DNA from: Klebsiella sp. BIGb0407
Lineage (GTDB): Bacteria; Pseudomonadota; Gammaproteobacteria; Enterobacterales; Enterobacteriaceae
Assembly: GCF_024807845.1 (NCBI RefSeq)
Contig: NZ_JANUEQ010000001.1
Span: 1,420,900 to 1,484,899, forward strand
Reading direction: 5' to 3'
Length of the DNA: 64,000 bases
The position numbers and the translations under genes were made by a program. The notes under the pieces were generated by a model. That model searched no databases, was not told the DNA's origin, and was given only the letters and a program-made list of their open reading frames with translations. Position 1 is the first letter of the stretch. Each line of letters begins with the position of its first letter. Positions 35,234 to 46,578 of this stretch are shown here, one piece after another.

Positions 35234-36889
35234 TTATTCCGCACGGCCTCTGGCCAGCCATAGCACCCGTGAAAACATATTTTTCAGCAAGGACGGAATA
35301 GCACTCTCTCCACGCCGTCCTGCCTCCATCGCAATTTCAATCGCCAGGTCTGGTTTAGAAGAGCGGCTAATGGCTTTGGTGATAATACGCCGCGTATTCA
35401 TCGGTACACCTTGTGGTAGCTGTGCAATCCGGTGAAAAACATCAGAAAAACCCTGACGGTACATAAAGTGTTCCATATCCAGGGCCGGTAACGCAGTCAA
35501 GTGATCGCGTAAACCTTGGGGGTTATCATCCACAATACTGCGTACCGTAGCGGCATATTTCTTTCCTGCCTCATCACCATCGACCAGGACATGCCACTCA
35601 ATACCCATGCGCCGGGCAAATTTAAGCAGTGGCTTCAAACCTGACTGCGCAAATTCAATCACTCTGACGCCCTCGGTGTCAAAATGATGCCCGCACTGTC
35701 GCGCCAGCTCATTCATCATCCAAATTTCCGTTTCACCTTCAACCAATAGCCAGCAACGGGCAAACAGTGAAGAAGCGCGATTAAAACGAATATGAAAGGC
35801 AATTCGCCGGCTGTCTTCGGCACTCATTCCACCAGGCCCCAGACGCCAGGCCGCCACTTTTGATGACTCACGAACCAGACGACAGACCTGTTCTACCGGC
35901 GTGAGTGATAACAGTTCCCCGGAGTTGGTGGTGGTGATTTTTTGTAGCGGTAGCACATTCAATAAATTCCAGGCGACCGACAGCATAATGGGATGCAGGC
36001 GAGTTTCTGGATCCTCCACCAGCAACAAGGGCTGAGCGTCGCGGTTCAATAACACATTCCCTTTAGCCTGTAATAAAGTGGCGAACATTCCCAGTAAAAT
36101 CAGGCGGTAAGCACGAGTATTTGGTTTATCTATCATGCGGTTAATCGCATCAAGATAGCGCCAGCCTTTTTTCTCATCATGGGTCTGGCGGCGAAGTAAT
36201 CGCTGATGAGACTCTCCCCCCTGCTCAGAGAAATAGTGCTCCAGCAGCTGCACCATGGCGGACAGCCCTTTACGCACCTGAAGGTCGCTGAGATTTTGCG
36301 GATTAGCAACCAGCTCATGGGTTAAATAATCAAGCTGACGTGCGGTAATTTCAGTATCCGGCATTTTCGGGACAGTGTTGCTTTTCAGACGTCGCATAAA
36401 ACGCGCATCTCTCAACCGTAATACCGGAATCAGGCTAATTAATTTCCTGGCTAATGAGTCAATATCACCCAGCGCTAACGGATGGCCTTGTTCATCAAGA
36501 AATGAACGTAATGTCAGCACCGAACCGTCATCACCCAGCTCTCCCTCTAAGCGATAGAAGATACGCTGAACATTATCGCTATCGGCAATCCATACCGGGG
36601 CCAGTCCCCGACAGCGACGACTATGACTGCTTCCTTCAGCCTGTTCTCTGAAGGTTAGAATAATATGTAAATGATTTTCCCGTCCCTGTTGTTCACCTGG
36701 CGGAAAATAGAAGTCGTTCTGAGTAAATTCATACAAGCGATTATCAGCAGCAAGAAGTAGCGTTAATGCATCCAGCAAACTCGACTTTCCCCAGGCATTT
36801 TCACCGATCAGGACGTTATTTTGCTCAAGCATTAACGACAATCGGTTAATACCCCGAAAACCCACAATTTCTATCCGTTCAAGAAACAT
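35234..36889 (-). CDS. ybjD: YbjD, OLD-family ATPase/TOPRIM nuclease
   Basis: 551 residues from ATG at 36889 (AGGAGA upstream). The N-terminal SMC/ABC-like ATPase has the P-loop GENAWGKSSLLDAL near residue 30, an ATPase lobe up to TNSGELLSLTP, then a C-terminal TOPRIM domain (LLVEGETEIW and HVLVDGDEAGKKY) that in OLD nucleases cleaves DNA with metal. E. coli YbjD is a conserved but poorly characterised member. It stands alone. Upstream, hcp-hcr and neighbours of E. coli are missing before poxB. Confidence 0.93.
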   Translation of the reverse strand: MFLERIEIVGFRGINRLSLMLEQNNVLIGENAWGKSSLLDALTLLLAADNRLYEFTQNDFYFPPGEQQGRENHLHIILTFREQAEGSSHSRRCRGLAPVWIADSDNVQRIFYRLEGELGDDGSVLTLRSFLDEQGHPLALGDIDSLARKLISLIPVLRLRDARFMRRLKSNTVPKMPDTEITARQLDYLTHELVANPQNLSDLQVRKGLSAMVQLLEHYFSEQGGESHQRLLRRQTHDEKKGWRYLDAINRMIDKPNTRAYRLILLGMFATLLQAKGNVLLNRDAQPLLLVEDPETRLHPIMLSVAWNLLNVLPLQKITTTNSGELLSLTPVEQVCRLVRESSKVAAWRLGPGGMSAEDSRRIAFHIRFNRASSLFARCWLLVEGETEIWMMNELARQCGHHFDTEGVRVIEFAQSGLKPLLKFARRMGIEWHVLVDGDEAGKKYAATVRSIVDDNPQGLRDHLTALPALDMEHFMYRQGFSDVFHRIAQLPQGVPMNTRRIITKAISRSSKPDLAIEIAMEAGRRGESAIPSLLKNMFSRVLWLARGRAE

Positions 36890-37119
36890 AGCTTCTCCTG
36901 CTGTGAAAACTTCTTCCAGTATACCTGTCATCATCCAGGATACCTGGATCTTGCTATTATGACGAGAGTCGAATCACAGAGTCTGTCCTGGCACTTTTTT
37001 CTTGCTTGCTTGTCCTAGTCTGTGGCTTTCTATCATACCTGCTCTCGTCAATCTGACGCCTTCCTCTACCTCCAAACCGAGGTAAAGCCTGTTAACTCTG
37101 TCAATAGATAAGGAAAATG

Positions 37120-38841
37120 ATGAAACAGAACGTAGCAACCTACCTTGCAAAAACACTTGAAAGTGCAGGGGTTAAACGCATTTGGGGTGTCACCGGAGAC
37201 TCACTTAATGGCATCAGTGACAGCCTTAATCGTATGGGGACCATAAAATGGATGGCGACCCGTCACGAAGAGGTTGCGGCGTTTGCTGCTGGTGCTGAAG
37301 CGGCATTAACGGGAGAACTGGCCGTCTGTGCGGGTTCATGTGGACCCGGCAACCTACATCTCATTAATGGGTTATATGACTGCCATCGCAACCGCGTTCC
37401 GGTGCTGGCAATCGCCGCCCATATTCCTTCCAGCGAAATTGGCACCGGGTATTTTCAGGAAACGCATCCACAAGAATTATTCCGCGAATGCAGTCATTAC
37501 TGCGAATTAGTCACTAATCCCGAGCAAATCCCACAAGTCTTAGCAATAGCAATGCGTAAAGCCGTGCTTAATCGGGGAGTCTCAGTGGTGGTATTGCCGG
37601 GTGATATCGCGCTTAAATGGGCGCCTGAGTCAGCCAGTACTGACTGGTATCCTGCACCTCAACCCATTGTTACTCCTCCGCTACAAGAGCTTGAGAAGCT
37701 CGCAGAACTGTTAAGTTCTGATGCCGATATCGCCCTGATGTGCGGAAGTGGCTGTGCTGGGGCACATAAAGAACTGATCCAGCTTGCTGAAAAACTGAAA
37801 GCACCGATTGTGCATGCTCTACGAGGCAAAGAGCATGTTGAGTATGACAACCCCTACGATGTCGGCATGACAGGCCTGATAGGTTTTAGTTCGGGTTACC
37901 ACACCATGCTGAATGCCGATATTCTGGTACTCATCGGAACGCAATTCCCCTACCGTGCTTTCTACCCGACTAACGCCAATATTGTCCAGATAGATATTAA
38001 TCCTGGTAGTATCGGGGCGCACAGCAAAATCGATATGGCTATCATCGGTGATGTCAAAACCACCCTGAGCGCATTGCTCCCCCTGCTTGAAGAGAAGACC
38101 GATCAACACTTCCTGGATAAAGCCAAAAAACATTACCAAAAAACACGTGAAGAGCTCGACGCTCTGGCACAACCAATACCTGATAAGCCTATTCACCCTC
38201 AATATCTGGCACAGCAAATTAGTCACTATGCCGGGGAAGATGCCATTTTTACCTGTGATGTGGGCACCCCGACTGTCTGGTCTGCCCGTTACCTGAAAAT
38301 GAATGGTAAACGCCGACTGCTCGGTTCGTTTAACCATGGTTCAATGGCCAACGCTATGCCACAAGCATTAGGCGCTAAAGCTACCGCACCTGACCGCCAG
38401 GTGGTCGCCATGTGCGGTGACGGCGGCTTTAGTATGCTGATGGGTGATTTCCTCTCAGTGATACAGTTGAATCTGCCGATAAAAATTGTCATTTTTAATA
38501 ATAGTGTACTCGGTTTTGTCGCCATGGAGATGAAAGCCGGTGGCTATCTGACCAATGGTACTGATTTACATCCTACCAACTTTGCCGCAATTGCCAGCGC
38601 CTGCGGAATCAAAAGTTTCCGGGTAGAACAACCGGAAGATCTGAATGCTGCCCTCGAGCAAGCTTTTGCTTTTGATGGCCCGGCCTTGGTCGATGTAGTG
38701 GTAGCAAAAGACGAGCTGGCTATGCCACCCGAAATTAAACTGGAGCAAGCAAAAGGCTTTAGTTTGTATATGATGCGAGCCATCATCAATGGACGCGGTG
38801 ACGAGGTTATCGATTTAGCTAAAACAAATTGGTTCCGATGA
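37120..38841 (+). CDS. poxB: Pyruvate dehydrogenase (quinone) PoxB
   Basis: 573 residues from the second of two adjacent ATGs, which has AAGGAA at better spacing. It is a ThDP- and FAD-dependent membrane-peripheral flavoenzyme that oxidises pyruvate to acetate and CO2, giving electrons to ubiquinone. Landmarks: [14 protein letters not shown] (ThDP Glu), [11 protein letters not shown] (FAD region), [13 protein letters not shown] ... NN (ThDP-Mg). The C-terminal amphipathic membrane-binding tail [14 protein letters not shown] is present. Usually sigma-S dependent. ltaE follows after a hairpin. Confidence 0.98.
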   Translation: MKQNVATYLAKTLESAGVKRIWGVTGDSLNGISDSLNRMGTIKWMATRHEEVAAFAAGAEAALTGELAVCAGSCGPGNLHLINGLYDCHRNRVPVLAIAAHIPSSEIGTGYFQETHPQELFRECSHYCELVTNPEQIPQVLAIAMRKAVLNRGVSVVVLPGDIALKWAPESASTDWYPAPQPIVTPPLQELEKLAELLSSDADIALMCGSGCAGAHKELIQLAEKLKAPIVHALRGKEHVEYDNPYDVGMTGLIGFSSGYHTMLNADILVLIGTQFPYRAFYPTNANIVQIDINPGSIGAHSKIDMAIIGDVKTTLSALLPLLEEKTDQHFLDKAKKHYQKTREELDALAQPIPDKPIHPQYLAQQISHYAGEDAIFTCDVGTPTVWSARYLKMNGKRRLLGSFNHGSMANAMPQALGAKATAPDRQVVAMCGDGGFSMLMGDFLSVIQLNLPIKIVIFNNSVLGFVAMEMKAGGYLTNGTDLHPTNFAAIASACGIKSFRVEQPEDLNAALEQAFAFDGPALVDVVVAKDELAMPPEIKLEQAKGFSLYMMRAIINGRGDEVIDLAKTNWFR

Positions 38842-38856
38842 CACAACCCGCTACTC

Positions 38857-38885
38857 TGAACACCTGAATAGCTTTCAGGTGTTCA
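38857..38885 (+). terminator. Hairpin between poxB and ltaE
   Basis: TGAACACCTGAA pairs perfectly with TTCAGGTGTTCA (12 bp, 5-base loop) about 15 bases after the poxB stop. The following TTCT is a weak U-tract, so it is an attenuating terminator or 3'-end stabiliser. ltaE begins 24 bases beyond it. Confidence 0.55.
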
Positions 38886-38908
38886 TTCTAAGCCAAAAGG
38901 ACTTTCCC

Positions 38909-39910
38909 ATGATAGATTTGCGCAGTGATACCGTAACCCGCCCAAGCCGTGCCATGCTGGAACGAATGATGGCTGCCCCCACCGGGGATGATGTTTATGG
39001 TGATGACCCTACCGTTAATAAGCTGCAAGAGCTCGTCGCCCAGCTCAGCGGCAAAGAAGCCGCGCTGTTTTTACCAACCGGTACCCAGGCTAACCTGGTT
39101 GCGCTGCTGAGTCACTGTGAACGCGGGGAAGAGTATATTGTCGGCCAGGTGGCGCATAATTACCTTTATGAGGCCGGGGGTGCGGCAGTATTAGGCAGTA
39201 TCCAGCCACAACCGATTGACGCTAACCCGGACGGCTCACTTCCGCTCGACAAAGTTGCAGCAAAAATCAAACCGGATGATATTCATTTCGCACGAACCAA
39301 GCTGCTGAGTCTGGAAAATACCCATAACGGCAAAGTGCTGCCACGTGAATATTTCCAGCAAGCCTGGGAATTTACCCGTGAGCATAATCTTGCCCTGCAT
39401 ATTGACGGTGCCCGACTGTTTAATGCCACTGTCGCCTACGGCTGCACACTGGAAGAAATTACCCGCTACTGTGACACCTTTACACTTTGCCTTTCGAAAG
39501 GTCTCGGAACGCCAGTCGGCTCACTGTTAGTCGGCAGCCATGACTATATTAAGCGAGCAAACCGCTGGCGTAAAATGACCGGTGGCGGTATGCGTCAGTC
39601 GGGAATTTTAGCGGCGGCAGGGCTGTTTGCTCTGGAAAATAATATCTCACGTTTACAAGAAGACCATGATAACGCGCACTGGCTTGCCGGCGAGCTGAAA
39701 GAGATAGGTGTGGATGTTATCCGTCAGGACACCAATATGGTCTTTGCACGTATGCCCGCTGAGCAGGCCAGCGAATTTGGTCAGTTTATGCGCGAAAGAA
39801 ATATTATTATCAGCGCTGGCGCGAATATGCGTCTGGTTACGCACCTTGATGTCAGCCGTGCACAGCTGGCAGAGGTAGTTGCGCACTGGCGCACCTTTAT
39901 CCAGCGCTAG
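38909..39910 (+). CDS. ltaE: Low-specificity L-threonine aldolase LtaE
   Basis: 333 residues, the E. coli length, from the ATG at 38909 (AAAAGG upstream). It is a PLP enzyme cleaving L-threonine and L-allo-threonine to glycine and acetaldehyde. The family start [20 protein letters not shown]-binding [10 protein letters not shown] and Schiff-base Lys in [13 protein letters not shown] are all intact. Upstream in-frame residues overlap the poxB hairpin and are rejected. ybjT follows after 13 bases. Confidence 0.97.
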   Translation: MIDLRSDTVTRPSRAMLERMMAAPTGDDVYGDDPTVNKLQELVAQLSGKEAALFLPTGTQANLVALLSHCERGEEYIVGQVAHNYLYEAGGAAVLGSIQPQPIDANPDGSLPLDKVAAKIKPDDIHFARTKLLSLENTHNGKVLPREYFQQAWEFTREHNLALHIDGARLFNATVAYGCTLEEITRYCDTFTLCLSKGLGTPVGSLLVGSHDYIKRANRWRKMTGGGMRQSGILAAAGLFALENNISRLQEDHDNAHWLAGELKEIGVDVIRQDTNMVFARMPAEQASEFGQFMRERNIIISAGANMRLVTHLDVSRAQLAEVVAHWRTFIQR

Positions 39911-39923
39911 ACAGGAACTGACC

Positions 39924-41360
39924 ATGACACAATCGAAAAGGATTTTGGTTCTGGGTGCCAGCGGCTATATTGGCCGGCACCTGATTGTGCAGCTGAGTGA
40001 GGCCGGGCACCAGGTTATCGCCGCTGCCCGGCACATCGATGCGCTAAAAAAACAGGCAAGATCCGGGGTAGAATATCACGCGGTCGATCTGCACGACCCA
40101 CAGTTTCCGCTCTCACTGCTGGAGCAGGTCGATACCCTCTACTATCTGATTCACAGCATGGGTGATGGCGCTGATTTTGTCGCCCTGGAACAGCAGGCTG
40201 CCACACATCTCCGTAATGCGCTCAGACAACAGCCCGTTAAGCAGATAATATTTCTCAGCTCGCTACAAGTTAGCGGGAATCAATACTCTGGGCATTTACA
40301 AGCCCGACAGTTAACCGCTGAAATATTACGTGATGCAGGTATTCCGGTAACAGAGTTACGCGCAGGTATCGTGATTGGTTCAGGTTCAGCCGCCTTTGAA
40401 GTGATGCGTGATATGGTCTATAACCTGCCAGTATTAACCCCCCCACGCTGGGTACGCTCACGCACTACGCCTATTGCGCTGGATAATCTGCTTTACTACC
40501 TGGTACATCTGTTAGATATCCCCGCCTCAAGGCATCGGATACTTGAAGCCGCAGGGCCTGAAGTCCTCAGTTATCAGCAACAATTTAAGCGTTTTATGGC
40601 CGTCAGCGGTAAACATCGCCCGCTGATCCCCATTCCGTTTCCGGTGCGCTGGATCTCTGTCTGGTTTCTTAACCTGATAACCTCGGTGCCGCCAACGCTC
40701 GCCAGCGCACTGATTCAAGGCTTGAAGCATGACTTACTGGCGGATGACCGTCAGCTACGTGAACTTATTCCTCAGCCACTGATTTCCTTTGATGATGCGG
40801 TGCGTTCCGCACTCAATCATCAGCATAAACTTTCTGATGCCCTTAACTGGGGTAACGATCCTCAGGCTCTTAATCGCTGGCAGCCTGACTATGGCTTTTT
40901 TGCCCGCCAGGCAGGTTGCACCGTCACGACAGACGCAAGTCTTGAAGACCTGTGGAAAGTCGTCAATCAACTGGGCGGCGAACAAGGCTATTTCTTTGGT
41001 AATGCGTTGTGGAAAACACGTGCGTTTATGGACCGGATTATCGGTCATAAACTGGCAACAGGTCGCCCTGAAAGAGCGCTACTGGAAATCGGTGATTATG
41101 TTGATAGCTGGAAAGTGATTGTCGTCGAACCTCAGCAAGAACTGACGCTGTTATTTGGCATGAAAGCGCCGGGACTCGGGCGTCTGACCTTCCGACTTTC
41201 TGATGACGGACATCAGCGCAAGCTGGATGTTCGGGCATGGTGGCACCCGGCAGGTATGCCTGGATTGCTCTACTGGTTAGTGATGAGCCCGGCGCATCTG
41301 TTTATCTTCAGAGGAATGGCACACAAAATTGTCAATTTAGCGGAAAATAATTCTGCCTGA
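39924..41360 (+). CDS. ybjT: YbjT, NAD(P)-binding Rossmann-fold protein with DUF2867 tail
   Basis: 478 residues (E. coli 476). The extended SDR-like Rossmann domain opens with [19 protein letters not shown] and has [16 protein letters not shown] and [11 protein letters not shown]. The C-terminal half (~residue 330 on) is a DUF2867 domain with [17 protein letters not shown] and [15 protein letters not shown]. It may act on a lipid or quinone-like substrate; function unproven. The ATG at 39924 lies 13 bases after ltaE. ybjS follows, as in E. coli. Confidence 0.93.
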   Translation: MTQSKRILVLGASGYIGRHLIVQLSEAGHQVIAAARHIDALKKQARSGVEYHAVDLHDPQFPLSLLEQVDTLYYLIHSMGDGADFVALEQQAATHLRNALRQQPVKQIIFLSSLQVSGNQYSGHLQARQLTAEILRDAGIPVTELRAGIVIGSGSAAFEVMRDMVYNLPVLTPPRWVRSRTTPIALDNLLYYLVHLLDIPASRHRILEAAGPEVLSYQQQFKRFMAVSGKHRPLIPIPFPVRWISVWFLNLITSVPPTLASALIQGLKHDLLADDRQLRELIPQPLISFDDAVRSALNHQHKLSDALNWGNDPQALNRWQPDYGFFARQAGCTVTTDASLEDLWKVVNQLGGEQGYFFGNALWKTRAFMDRIIGHKLATGRPERALLEIGDYVDSWKVIVVEPQQELTLLFGMKAPGLGRLTFRLSDDGHQRKLDVRAWWHPAGMPGLLYWLVMSPAHLFIFRGMAHKIVNLAENNSA

Positions 41361-41459
41361 GATATCAAATAGCAGTCAATTATTCAGGATTTTCATTGCG
41401 TATAGTATTATTTCACGGAAAATACGTAACCTTAACTTCACCTATCTGAGTTGAGCAAC

Positions 41460-42470
41460 ATGAAGGTACTGGTCACCGGCGCTACCAGCGGTTTAGGTCG
41501 AAATGCGGTAGATTATTTGTGTGCAAAAGGCGTTAGCGTACGGGCAACCGGCGCCAATGCAGCCATGGGACCCTTGCTGGAAAAAATGGGGGCTGAATTT
41601 ATTCATGCAGACCTCGCAACGCTTGTTTCTGCTCAAGCGAAAGCCTTGCTTGCCGGGGTTGATACACTCTGGCACTGCTCAAGCTTCACCTCTCCCTGGG
41701 GAACCCAGGAAGCCTTTGATTTAGCCAATGTCCGCGCAACCCGACGTCTGGGAGAATGGTCTGTGGCCTCAGGAATACGAAATTTTATCCATATTTCATC
41801 GCCCTCACTCTATTTTGATTATCACCATCGCCGTGATATCGAAGAAGATTTTCGGCCATTTCGTTTTGCTAATGCCTTTGCCCGCAGTAAGGCCAATAGC
41901 GAAGCGGTGATCCAGACTTTAGCGCAGTCGAATCCAGGCACGCACTTTACAATTCTGCGTCCACAAAGTTTATTCGGCGCGCACGATAATGTGTTTTTCC
42001 CTCGACTGGTCAATATGATGCGCCACTATGGCAGCGTTCTGTTGCCGCGGGGTGGAGAAGCCTTTGTCGATATGACCTATGTCGAGAATGCCGTGCATGC
42101 CATGTGGCTCGCCACGCAAACTACGCACTACCCTTCAGGCCGAACCTATAACATCACCAATAATGAGCCGCGTACACTGCGCAGTATTGTCCAGAAGCTG
42201 ATTGATGAGTTAGGGATCCACTGCCGTATTCGCTCTGTGCCTTACCCGATGCTGGATCTGGTTGCCCGCAGCATGGAGCACTTTAGTAACAAGTCAGCTA
42301 AAGAACCGGTACTTACTCACTACGGCGTTTCTAAATTACATTTTGACTTTACGCTTGATATCAGCCGGGCAAAAACCGAGCTGAACTATCAGCCAATAGT
42401 CACGCTTGATGAAGGTATTCGGCAAACGGCATTATGGCTGAAAGATCACGGAACCCTGCACCGACGTTAA
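41460..42470 (+). CDS. ybjS: YbjS, extended SDR-family NAD-dependent epimerase/dehydratase
   Basis: 336 residues (E. coli 337). N-terminal NAD-binding motif [12 protein letters not shown], then [14 protein letters not shown], and the catalytic [13 protein letters not shown] where the usual YxxxK is modified. The 3-beta-HSD-like C-terminal region includes [15 protein letters not shown]. The ATG at 41460 gives the family start MKVLVTG; a TTG three codons upstream is possible. Convergent with amiD: stops overlap by 4 bases. Substrate unknown. Confidence 0.92.
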   Translation: MKVLVTGATSGLGRNAVDYLCAKGVSVRATGANAAMGPLLEKMGAEFIHADLATLVSAQAKALLAGVDTLWHCSSFTSPWGTQEAFDLANVRATRRLGEWSVASGIRNFIHISSPSLYFDYHHRRDIEEDFRPFRFANAFARSKANSEAVIQTLAQSNPGTHFTILRPQSLFGAHDNVFFPRLVNMMRHYGSVLLPRGGEAFVDMTYVENAVHAMWLATQTTHYPSGRTYNITNNEPRTLRSIVQKLIDELGIHCRIRSVPYPMLDLVARSMEHFSNKSAKEPVLTHYGVSKLHFDFTLDISRAKTELNYQPIVTLDEGIRQTALWLKDHGTLHRR

Positions 42471-43297
42471 CCCTGACCATACTTTTCCAGCAGCGCTTCA
42501 ACAATCGCTTGCGTCTGTGCATCAGCCTGCCCGCTATAGTTTTGTGGGCGGAAATGCATCTGAAAAGCGGCAATAACCTGCTTTAGCTGCGCCTGTGTCA
42601 TCTCAGGCGCTACCTGATAGCCATAGCGAGCCAGCAGATCCAGCAAATTAGCCTGATCGACGGGTTCAAAAGCAGCACGACCATTCAAATAGAAGGCCAC
42701 ACGATCCGGGGAAGGCCAGGCACCGATGCCGCGTTCAGCTAATCGCTGCCATGGGAATAATGGCCCAGGGTCGACTTTGCGCTGAGGGGCAATATCACTG
42801 TGTGCCACGATATTCTCGGGGGCAATCTGATAGCGTTCGATAATCTCCGGCAGTAATTTTTCCAGCACCGCTATCTGTGAGGGAGCAAAAGGATAAAACT
42901 GTTTTTTATCTCCATGCTGAGTAAAACCGCTATTTTCTAACTCAATGCCAATTGAGATATCGTTGATACGCTGACTTCCTCGCCAGAAACTGACCCCGGC
43001 GTGCCAGGCCAGCTGTTGTTCCGGAACCAGTTGCCAGATAACCGGTTTACCCGCAGACACAGGTGGCGTGGCAGGGATAAGATAATGCGAGCTGACATCA
43101 GGCCCTGTCAGGGTACGTAATGAGCCGTGAAAATGATCGGCAGTATAGTGAATAACCAGCATTCTGATGCGCGGGTAAGAAGCCTGGGCAGGATGCCGCA
43201 GGTCAATCAGGTATTCACCTTTATCCACTATCCCCTGCTGCCTGGCGCAGCCCGTCAGTAATATCATTAAACAACACACTATCATCCGTGAATACAT
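42467..43297 (-). CDS. amiD: N-acetylmuramoyl-L-alanine amidase AmiD, outer-membrane lipoprotein
   Basis: 276 residues as in E. coli. A lipoprotein signal with lipobox LTGC (Cys about residue 17) anchors it. The amidase_2 catalytic zinc ligands appear in VIHYTADH and [24 protein letters not shown] is conserved. A C-terminal peptidoglycan-binding-like region follows ([20 protein letters not shown]). It cleaves the amide between MurNAc or anhydroMurNAc and the peptide stem. Next to artP as in E. coli but without ybjP/ybjQ. Confidence 0.95.
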   Translation of the reverse strand: MYSRMIVCCLMILLTGCARQQGIVDKGEYLIDLRHPAQASYPRIRMLVIHYTADHFHGSLRTLTGPDVSSHYLIPATPPVSAGKPVIWQLVPEQQLAWHAGVSFWRGSQRINDISIGIELENSGFTQHGDKKQFYPFAPSQIAVLEKLLPEIIERYQIAPENIVAHSDIAPQRKVDPGPLFPWQRLAERGIGAWPSPDRVAFYLNGRAAFEPVDQANLLDLLARYGYQVAPEMTQAQLKQVIAAFQMHFRPQNYSGQADAQTQAIVEALLEKYGQG

Positions 43298-43471
43298 TCC
43301 AGCCTCTCTATTATTCAGCCTAAGTGTTCAGACTTTACCGCCATTCTACCCTGTATAAAGGTGCCTGATTCTTAATTCCAGGCAATTTGATAGTCGTCAC
43401 CGACATCCGGCACTATTTTGTGCTAATTTTAATGGACTAAATCTGTTTATTTTAAGATTTAACGCGCAAAG

Positions 43472-43489
43472 ATTGCATAACTATTCTGT
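43472..43489 (+). promoter_or_regulatory. Candidate ARG box upstream of artP
   Basis: TTGCATAACTATTCTG contains TGCATAACTATTCT, 11 of 14 matches to the ArgR core TGAATWWWWATTCA. It lies about 55 bases before artP. No good second box 21 bases away was found, so this is weaker than the artJ pair. Confidence 0.4.
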
Positions 43490-43542
43490 TAAAGGTACCC
43501 TTTTCGACTTCAATGAGCTATTCAACCCCCAAACTGCAACCC

Positions 43543-44271
43543 ATGAGTATTCAACTAAACGGCGTTAACTGCTTCTATGGTGTCCATCAGGCACTATTTG
43601 ATATCACACTACATTGCCCGCAGGGTGAAACACTGGTGTTGCTAGGCCCTAGCGGCGCGGGTAAGAGCTCGCTATTGCGGGTGCTTAATTTGCTGGAGAT
43701 GCCACGTTCCGGCACCCTGAGCATTGCTGGTAATACCTATGATTTTTCAAAAGTACCCAGTGATAAAGCGATTCGTGAATTACGACAGAACGTCGGCATG
43801 GTGTTTCAGCAATATAATCTCTGGCCACATCTGAGCGTGCTGGATAACCTGATTGAAGCCCCTTGTCGGGTACTGGGTTTAAGCAAGGAAAAAGCACGCG
43901 CCCGTGCTGATAAATTGCTGGAACGTCTTCGATTAACGCCATATATGGACAGATATCCGCTGCATCTTTCCGGCGGACAACAGCAACGTGTTGCTATTGC
44001 CCGGGCATTAATGATGGAGCCGCAGGTGTTGTTGTTCGACGAACCTACCGCGGCACTGGATCCAGAAATCACGGCACAAATTGTCAGTATCATTAACGAG
44101 CTGGCAGAAACGAAAATCACTCAGGTCATTGTCACACACGAAGTGGAAGTTGCACGCAAAACAGCCAGTCGTGTTATTTACATGGAAAATGGCCATATTG
44201 TTGAACAAGGTGATGCGAGCTGCTTCAGCAACCCGCAGACCGAAGCGTTTAAATCCTACCTCTCTCACTGA
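43543..44271 (+). CDS. artP: Arginine ABC transporter ATP-binding protein ArtP
   Basis: 242 residues from [20 protein letters not shown], matching E. coli. Walker [14 protein letters not shown]-loop FQQYNLW, signature [10 protein letters not shown] and Walker [13 protein letters not shown] are intact. It energises import of L-arginine through ArtQM with binding proteins ArtI/ArtJ. An in-frame ATG ten codons upstream (43513) has AAAGG at loose spacing and cannot be excluded. First gene of artPIQM. Confidence 0.95.
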   Translation: MSIQLNGVNCFYGVHQALFDITLHCPQGETLVLLGPSGAGKSSLLRVLNLLEMPRSGTLSIAGNTYDFSKVPSDKAIRELRQNVGMVFQQYNLWPHLSVLDNLIEAPCRVLGLSKEKARARADKLLERLRLTPYMDRYPLHLSGGQQQRVAIARALMMEPQVLLFDEPTAALDPEITAQIVSIINELAETKITQVIVTHEVEVARKTASRVIYMENGHIVEQGDASCFSNPQTEAFKSYLSH

Positions 44272-44290
44272 TGTTGAACGGGAAACGACA

Positions 44291-45022
44291 ATGAAAAAAG
44301 TTCTGCTGGCAACACTGTTAGCTGCCGTTACTTTCTCAGCAAGCGCCGCGCAAACTCTGCGTTTCGCAACTGAAGCCTCCTACCCTCCGTTTGAGTCTAT
44401 TGATGCCAATAACCAAATCGTTGGTTTTGATGTCGATTTAGCCAATGCGCTGTGTAAAGAGATTGATGCGACCTGTACTTTTACTAACCAGGCATTCGAC
44501 AGCTTGATCCCAGGCTTAAAATTCCGTCGTTTCGATGTGGTTATGGCCGGTATGGACATCACTCCTGAGCGTGAAAAACAGGTTCTGTTTACTCAGCCGT
44601 ACTATGACAACTCTGCGTTGTTTGTCGGTCAGACAGGTAAAAATGCTGATATCGCGGCATTAAAAGGTAAGAAAGTTGGCGTTCAGAATGGAACCACTCA
44701 TCAGAAATTTATTACTGATAAACATCCAGAAATTACTACCGTCCCATACGATAGCTATCAGAATGCCAAGCTGGATTTACAAAGTGGTCGTATTAATGCC
44801 GTATTTGGTGATACTGCGGTAGTAACAGAATGGCTGCAAGACGGTTCCAAGCTGGCTCCAGTCGGCGATAAAGTCACTGATAAAGATTACTTTGGTACCG
44901 GGCTTGGCATCGCGATGCGCCAGGACAACACCGAGCTGCAAGCTAAGCTGAATGCGGCTCTGGAAAAAGTGAAGAAAGATGGTACTTATCAGGCCATCTA
45001 TGACAAATGGTTCCAGAAGTAA
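44291..45022 (+). CDS. artI: Periplasmic arginine-binding-type protein ArtI
   Basis: 243 residues with a signal peptide [20 protein letters not shown]. It is an SBP_bac_3 protein: [45 protein letters not shown] and [12 protein letters not shown]. coli ArtI is in the same place; its ligand specificity is less certain than ArtJ's. Second gene of artPIQM. A longer reading beginning inside artP is rejected. Confidence 0.95.
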   Translation: MKKVLLATLLAAVTFSASAAQTLRFATEASYPPFESIDANNQIVGFDVDLANALCKEIDATCTFTNQAFDSLIPGLKFRRFDVVMAGMDITPEREKQVLFTQPYYDNSALFVGQTGKNADIAALKGKKVGVQNGTTHQKFITDKHPEITTVPYDSYQNAKLDLQSGRINAVFGDTAVVTEWLQDGSKLAPVGDKVTDKDYFGTGLGIAMRQDNTELQAKLNAALEKVKKDGTYQAIYDKWFQK

Positions 45023-45030
45023 TCTATTCG

Positions 45031-45747
45031 ATGAATGAATTTTTTCCATTAGCAAGTGCCGCCGGTATGACCGTCGGCCTTGCCGTTTGCGCCTTGATAG
45101 CGGGCCTTGCACTGGCAATGTTTTTTGCCGTGTGGGAGTCAAGCAAATATCGCGCGATCTCCTGGACGGCTACCGGCCTGGTGACAGTGCTGCGCGGTCT
45201 GCCTGAGATCCTGGTGGTATTGTTTATCTATTTTGGCTCATCGCAGATACTGTTGATACTGGCAGACGGCTTTACGCTGAATCTGGGCTTTACCTCGTTT
45301 CTGATTCAGGTGCCGATCACCGATTTTGATGTCAGCCCCTTCCTCTGCGGGGTGATTGCGCTATCCCTACTGTATGCGGCTTATGCTTCGCAAACACTAC
45401 GTGGTGCGCTGAAAGCCGTTCCTATTGGACAGTGGGAATCCGGTCAGGCTTTAGGCCTGTCTAAGTCGGCGATTTTCTTTCGTCTGGTAATGCCCCAGAT
45501 GTGGCGCCACGCCCTGCCGGGGTTAGGTAACCAATGGCTGGTATTACTGAAAGATACCGCGCTGGTTTCGCTGATAAGCGTCAATGACCTGATGCTACAA
45601 ACCAAAAGTATCGCTACACGAACTCAGGAACCCTTTACCTGGTACGTAGTTGCGGCGGCAATTTATCTGGTTATTACGTTGTTCAGTCAGTACATATTGA
45701 AACGTATTGACCTGCGTGCAACGCGTTTTGAACGGAGGCCTAACTGA
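45031..45747 (+). CDS. artQ: Arginine ABC transporter permease ArtQ
   Basis: 238 residues from [20 protein letters not shown], as in E. coli. It has about five membrane spans, with [18 protein letters not shown] and the EAA-type loop [28 protein letters not shown] that contacts ArtP. It pairs with ArtM as the heteromeric channel. The start is 8 bases after the artI stop; its stop overlaps the artM ATG (TGATG). Confidence 0.96.
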   Translation: MNEFFPLASAAGMTVGLAVCALIAGLALAMFFAVWESSKYRAISWTATGLVTVLRGLPEILVVLFIYFGSSQILLILADGFTLNLGFTSFLIQVPITDFDVSPFLCGVIALSLLYAAYASQTLRGALKAVPIGQWESGQALGLSKSAIFFRLVMPQMWRHALPGLGNQWLVLLKDTALVSLISVNDLMLQTKSIATRTQEPFTWYVVAAAIYLVITLFSQYILKRIDLRATRFERRPN

Positions 45748-46415
45748 TGCTCGATTTCCTGCCTGAGCTGATGAAAGGTCTGCATACCAGCCTGACCCTC
45801 ACCGCGGCATCAATTATTCTGGCATTAATGATGTCACTGGTTTTTACCGTCATTCTGACGCTAAAAACACCGGTTCTGAACCTGCTGGTACGTGGCTATA
45901 TCACGCTATTTACCGGCACGCCATTGCTGGTACAAATATTCCTGATCTACTACGGTCCGGGACAGTTCCCCTCTCTTCAGCACTATCCGTTGATTTGGAG
46001 CTTACTGTCTGAGCCCTGGTTATGTGCGTTAATCGCTTTGTCACTCAACAGTGCGGCCTATACCACGCTGCTGTTTCACGGAGCCATTCGTGCCATTCCC
46101 GAAGGTCAGTGGCAGTCTTGTAGTGCTTTAGGGATGAGCAAGAAAGATACGCTGGCTATTTTGTTACCTTATGCCTTTAAGCGTGCGCTTTCCTCTTACT
46201 CTAACGAAGTGGTTCTGGTTTTCAAAAGTACCTCACTGGCTTATACCATAACGCTGATGGAAGTGATGGGCTATGCCCAGCAGCTGTACGGTCGTACTTA
46301 TGATGTATCAGTATTTGGCGCAGCAGGTATCGTCTATCTGGTGGTCAATGGTTTACTGACGTTGATGATGCGCTTAATTGAACGCCGGGCACTGGCATTT
46401 GAACGCAGAAACTAA
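45747..46415 (+). CDS. artM: Arginine ABC transporter permease ArtM
   Basis: 222 residues as in E. coli. Starts [19 protein letters not shown] and contains TLFTGTPLLVQIFLIYYG and the EAA loop AIPEGQWQSCSALGMSKKDTLAILLP. Partner permease of ArtQ. Last gene of artPIQM, followed immediately by a strong terminator; artJ has its own promoter beyond. Confidence 0.96.
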   Translation: MLDFLPELMKGLHTSLTLTAASIILALMMSLVFTVILTLKTPVLNLLVRGYITLFTGTPLLVQIFLIYYGPGQFPSLQHYPLIWSLLSEPWLCALIALSLNSAAYTTLLFHGAIRAIPEGQWQSCSALGMSKKDTLAILLPYAFKRALSSYSNEVVLVFKSTSLAYTITLMEVMGYAQQLYGRTYDVSVFGAAGIVYLVVNGLLTLMMRLIERRALAFERRN

Positions 46416-46435
46416 GCAAACAAATATGGCCGAAT

Positions 46436-46463
46436 AAAACGAGGATTTATCCTCGTTTTTTTT
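46436..46463 (+). terminator. artPIQM terminator
   Basis: AAAACGAGGA/TCCTCGTTTT (10-bp stem, 4-base loop) followed by a run of T, 20 bases after artM. A classic rho-independent terminator separating artJ. Confidence 0.9.
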
Positions 46464-46471
46464 CGTCAAAA

Positions 46472-46510
46472 ATTAAATAATAATACATCTATATTGCATA
46501 TAAATTCATT
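46472..46510 (+). promoter_or_regulatory. Tandem ARG boxes upstream of artJ
   Basis: Two ArgR-like cores, TAAATAATAATACA (46474-46487, 12 of 14) and TGCATATAAATTCA (46495-46508, 13 of 14), lie exactly 21 bases apart. That is the canonical spacing for hexameric ArgR on paired 18-bp boxes with a 3-bp gap. ArgR represses artJ in E. coli, so arginine repression is expected here. Confidence 0.7.
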
Positions 46511-46578
46511 TAGTGGCATGGTTATCTTATGCCGGTAACGGCAATTTATAATTATATATACCCACTGGAGCCATCCCA

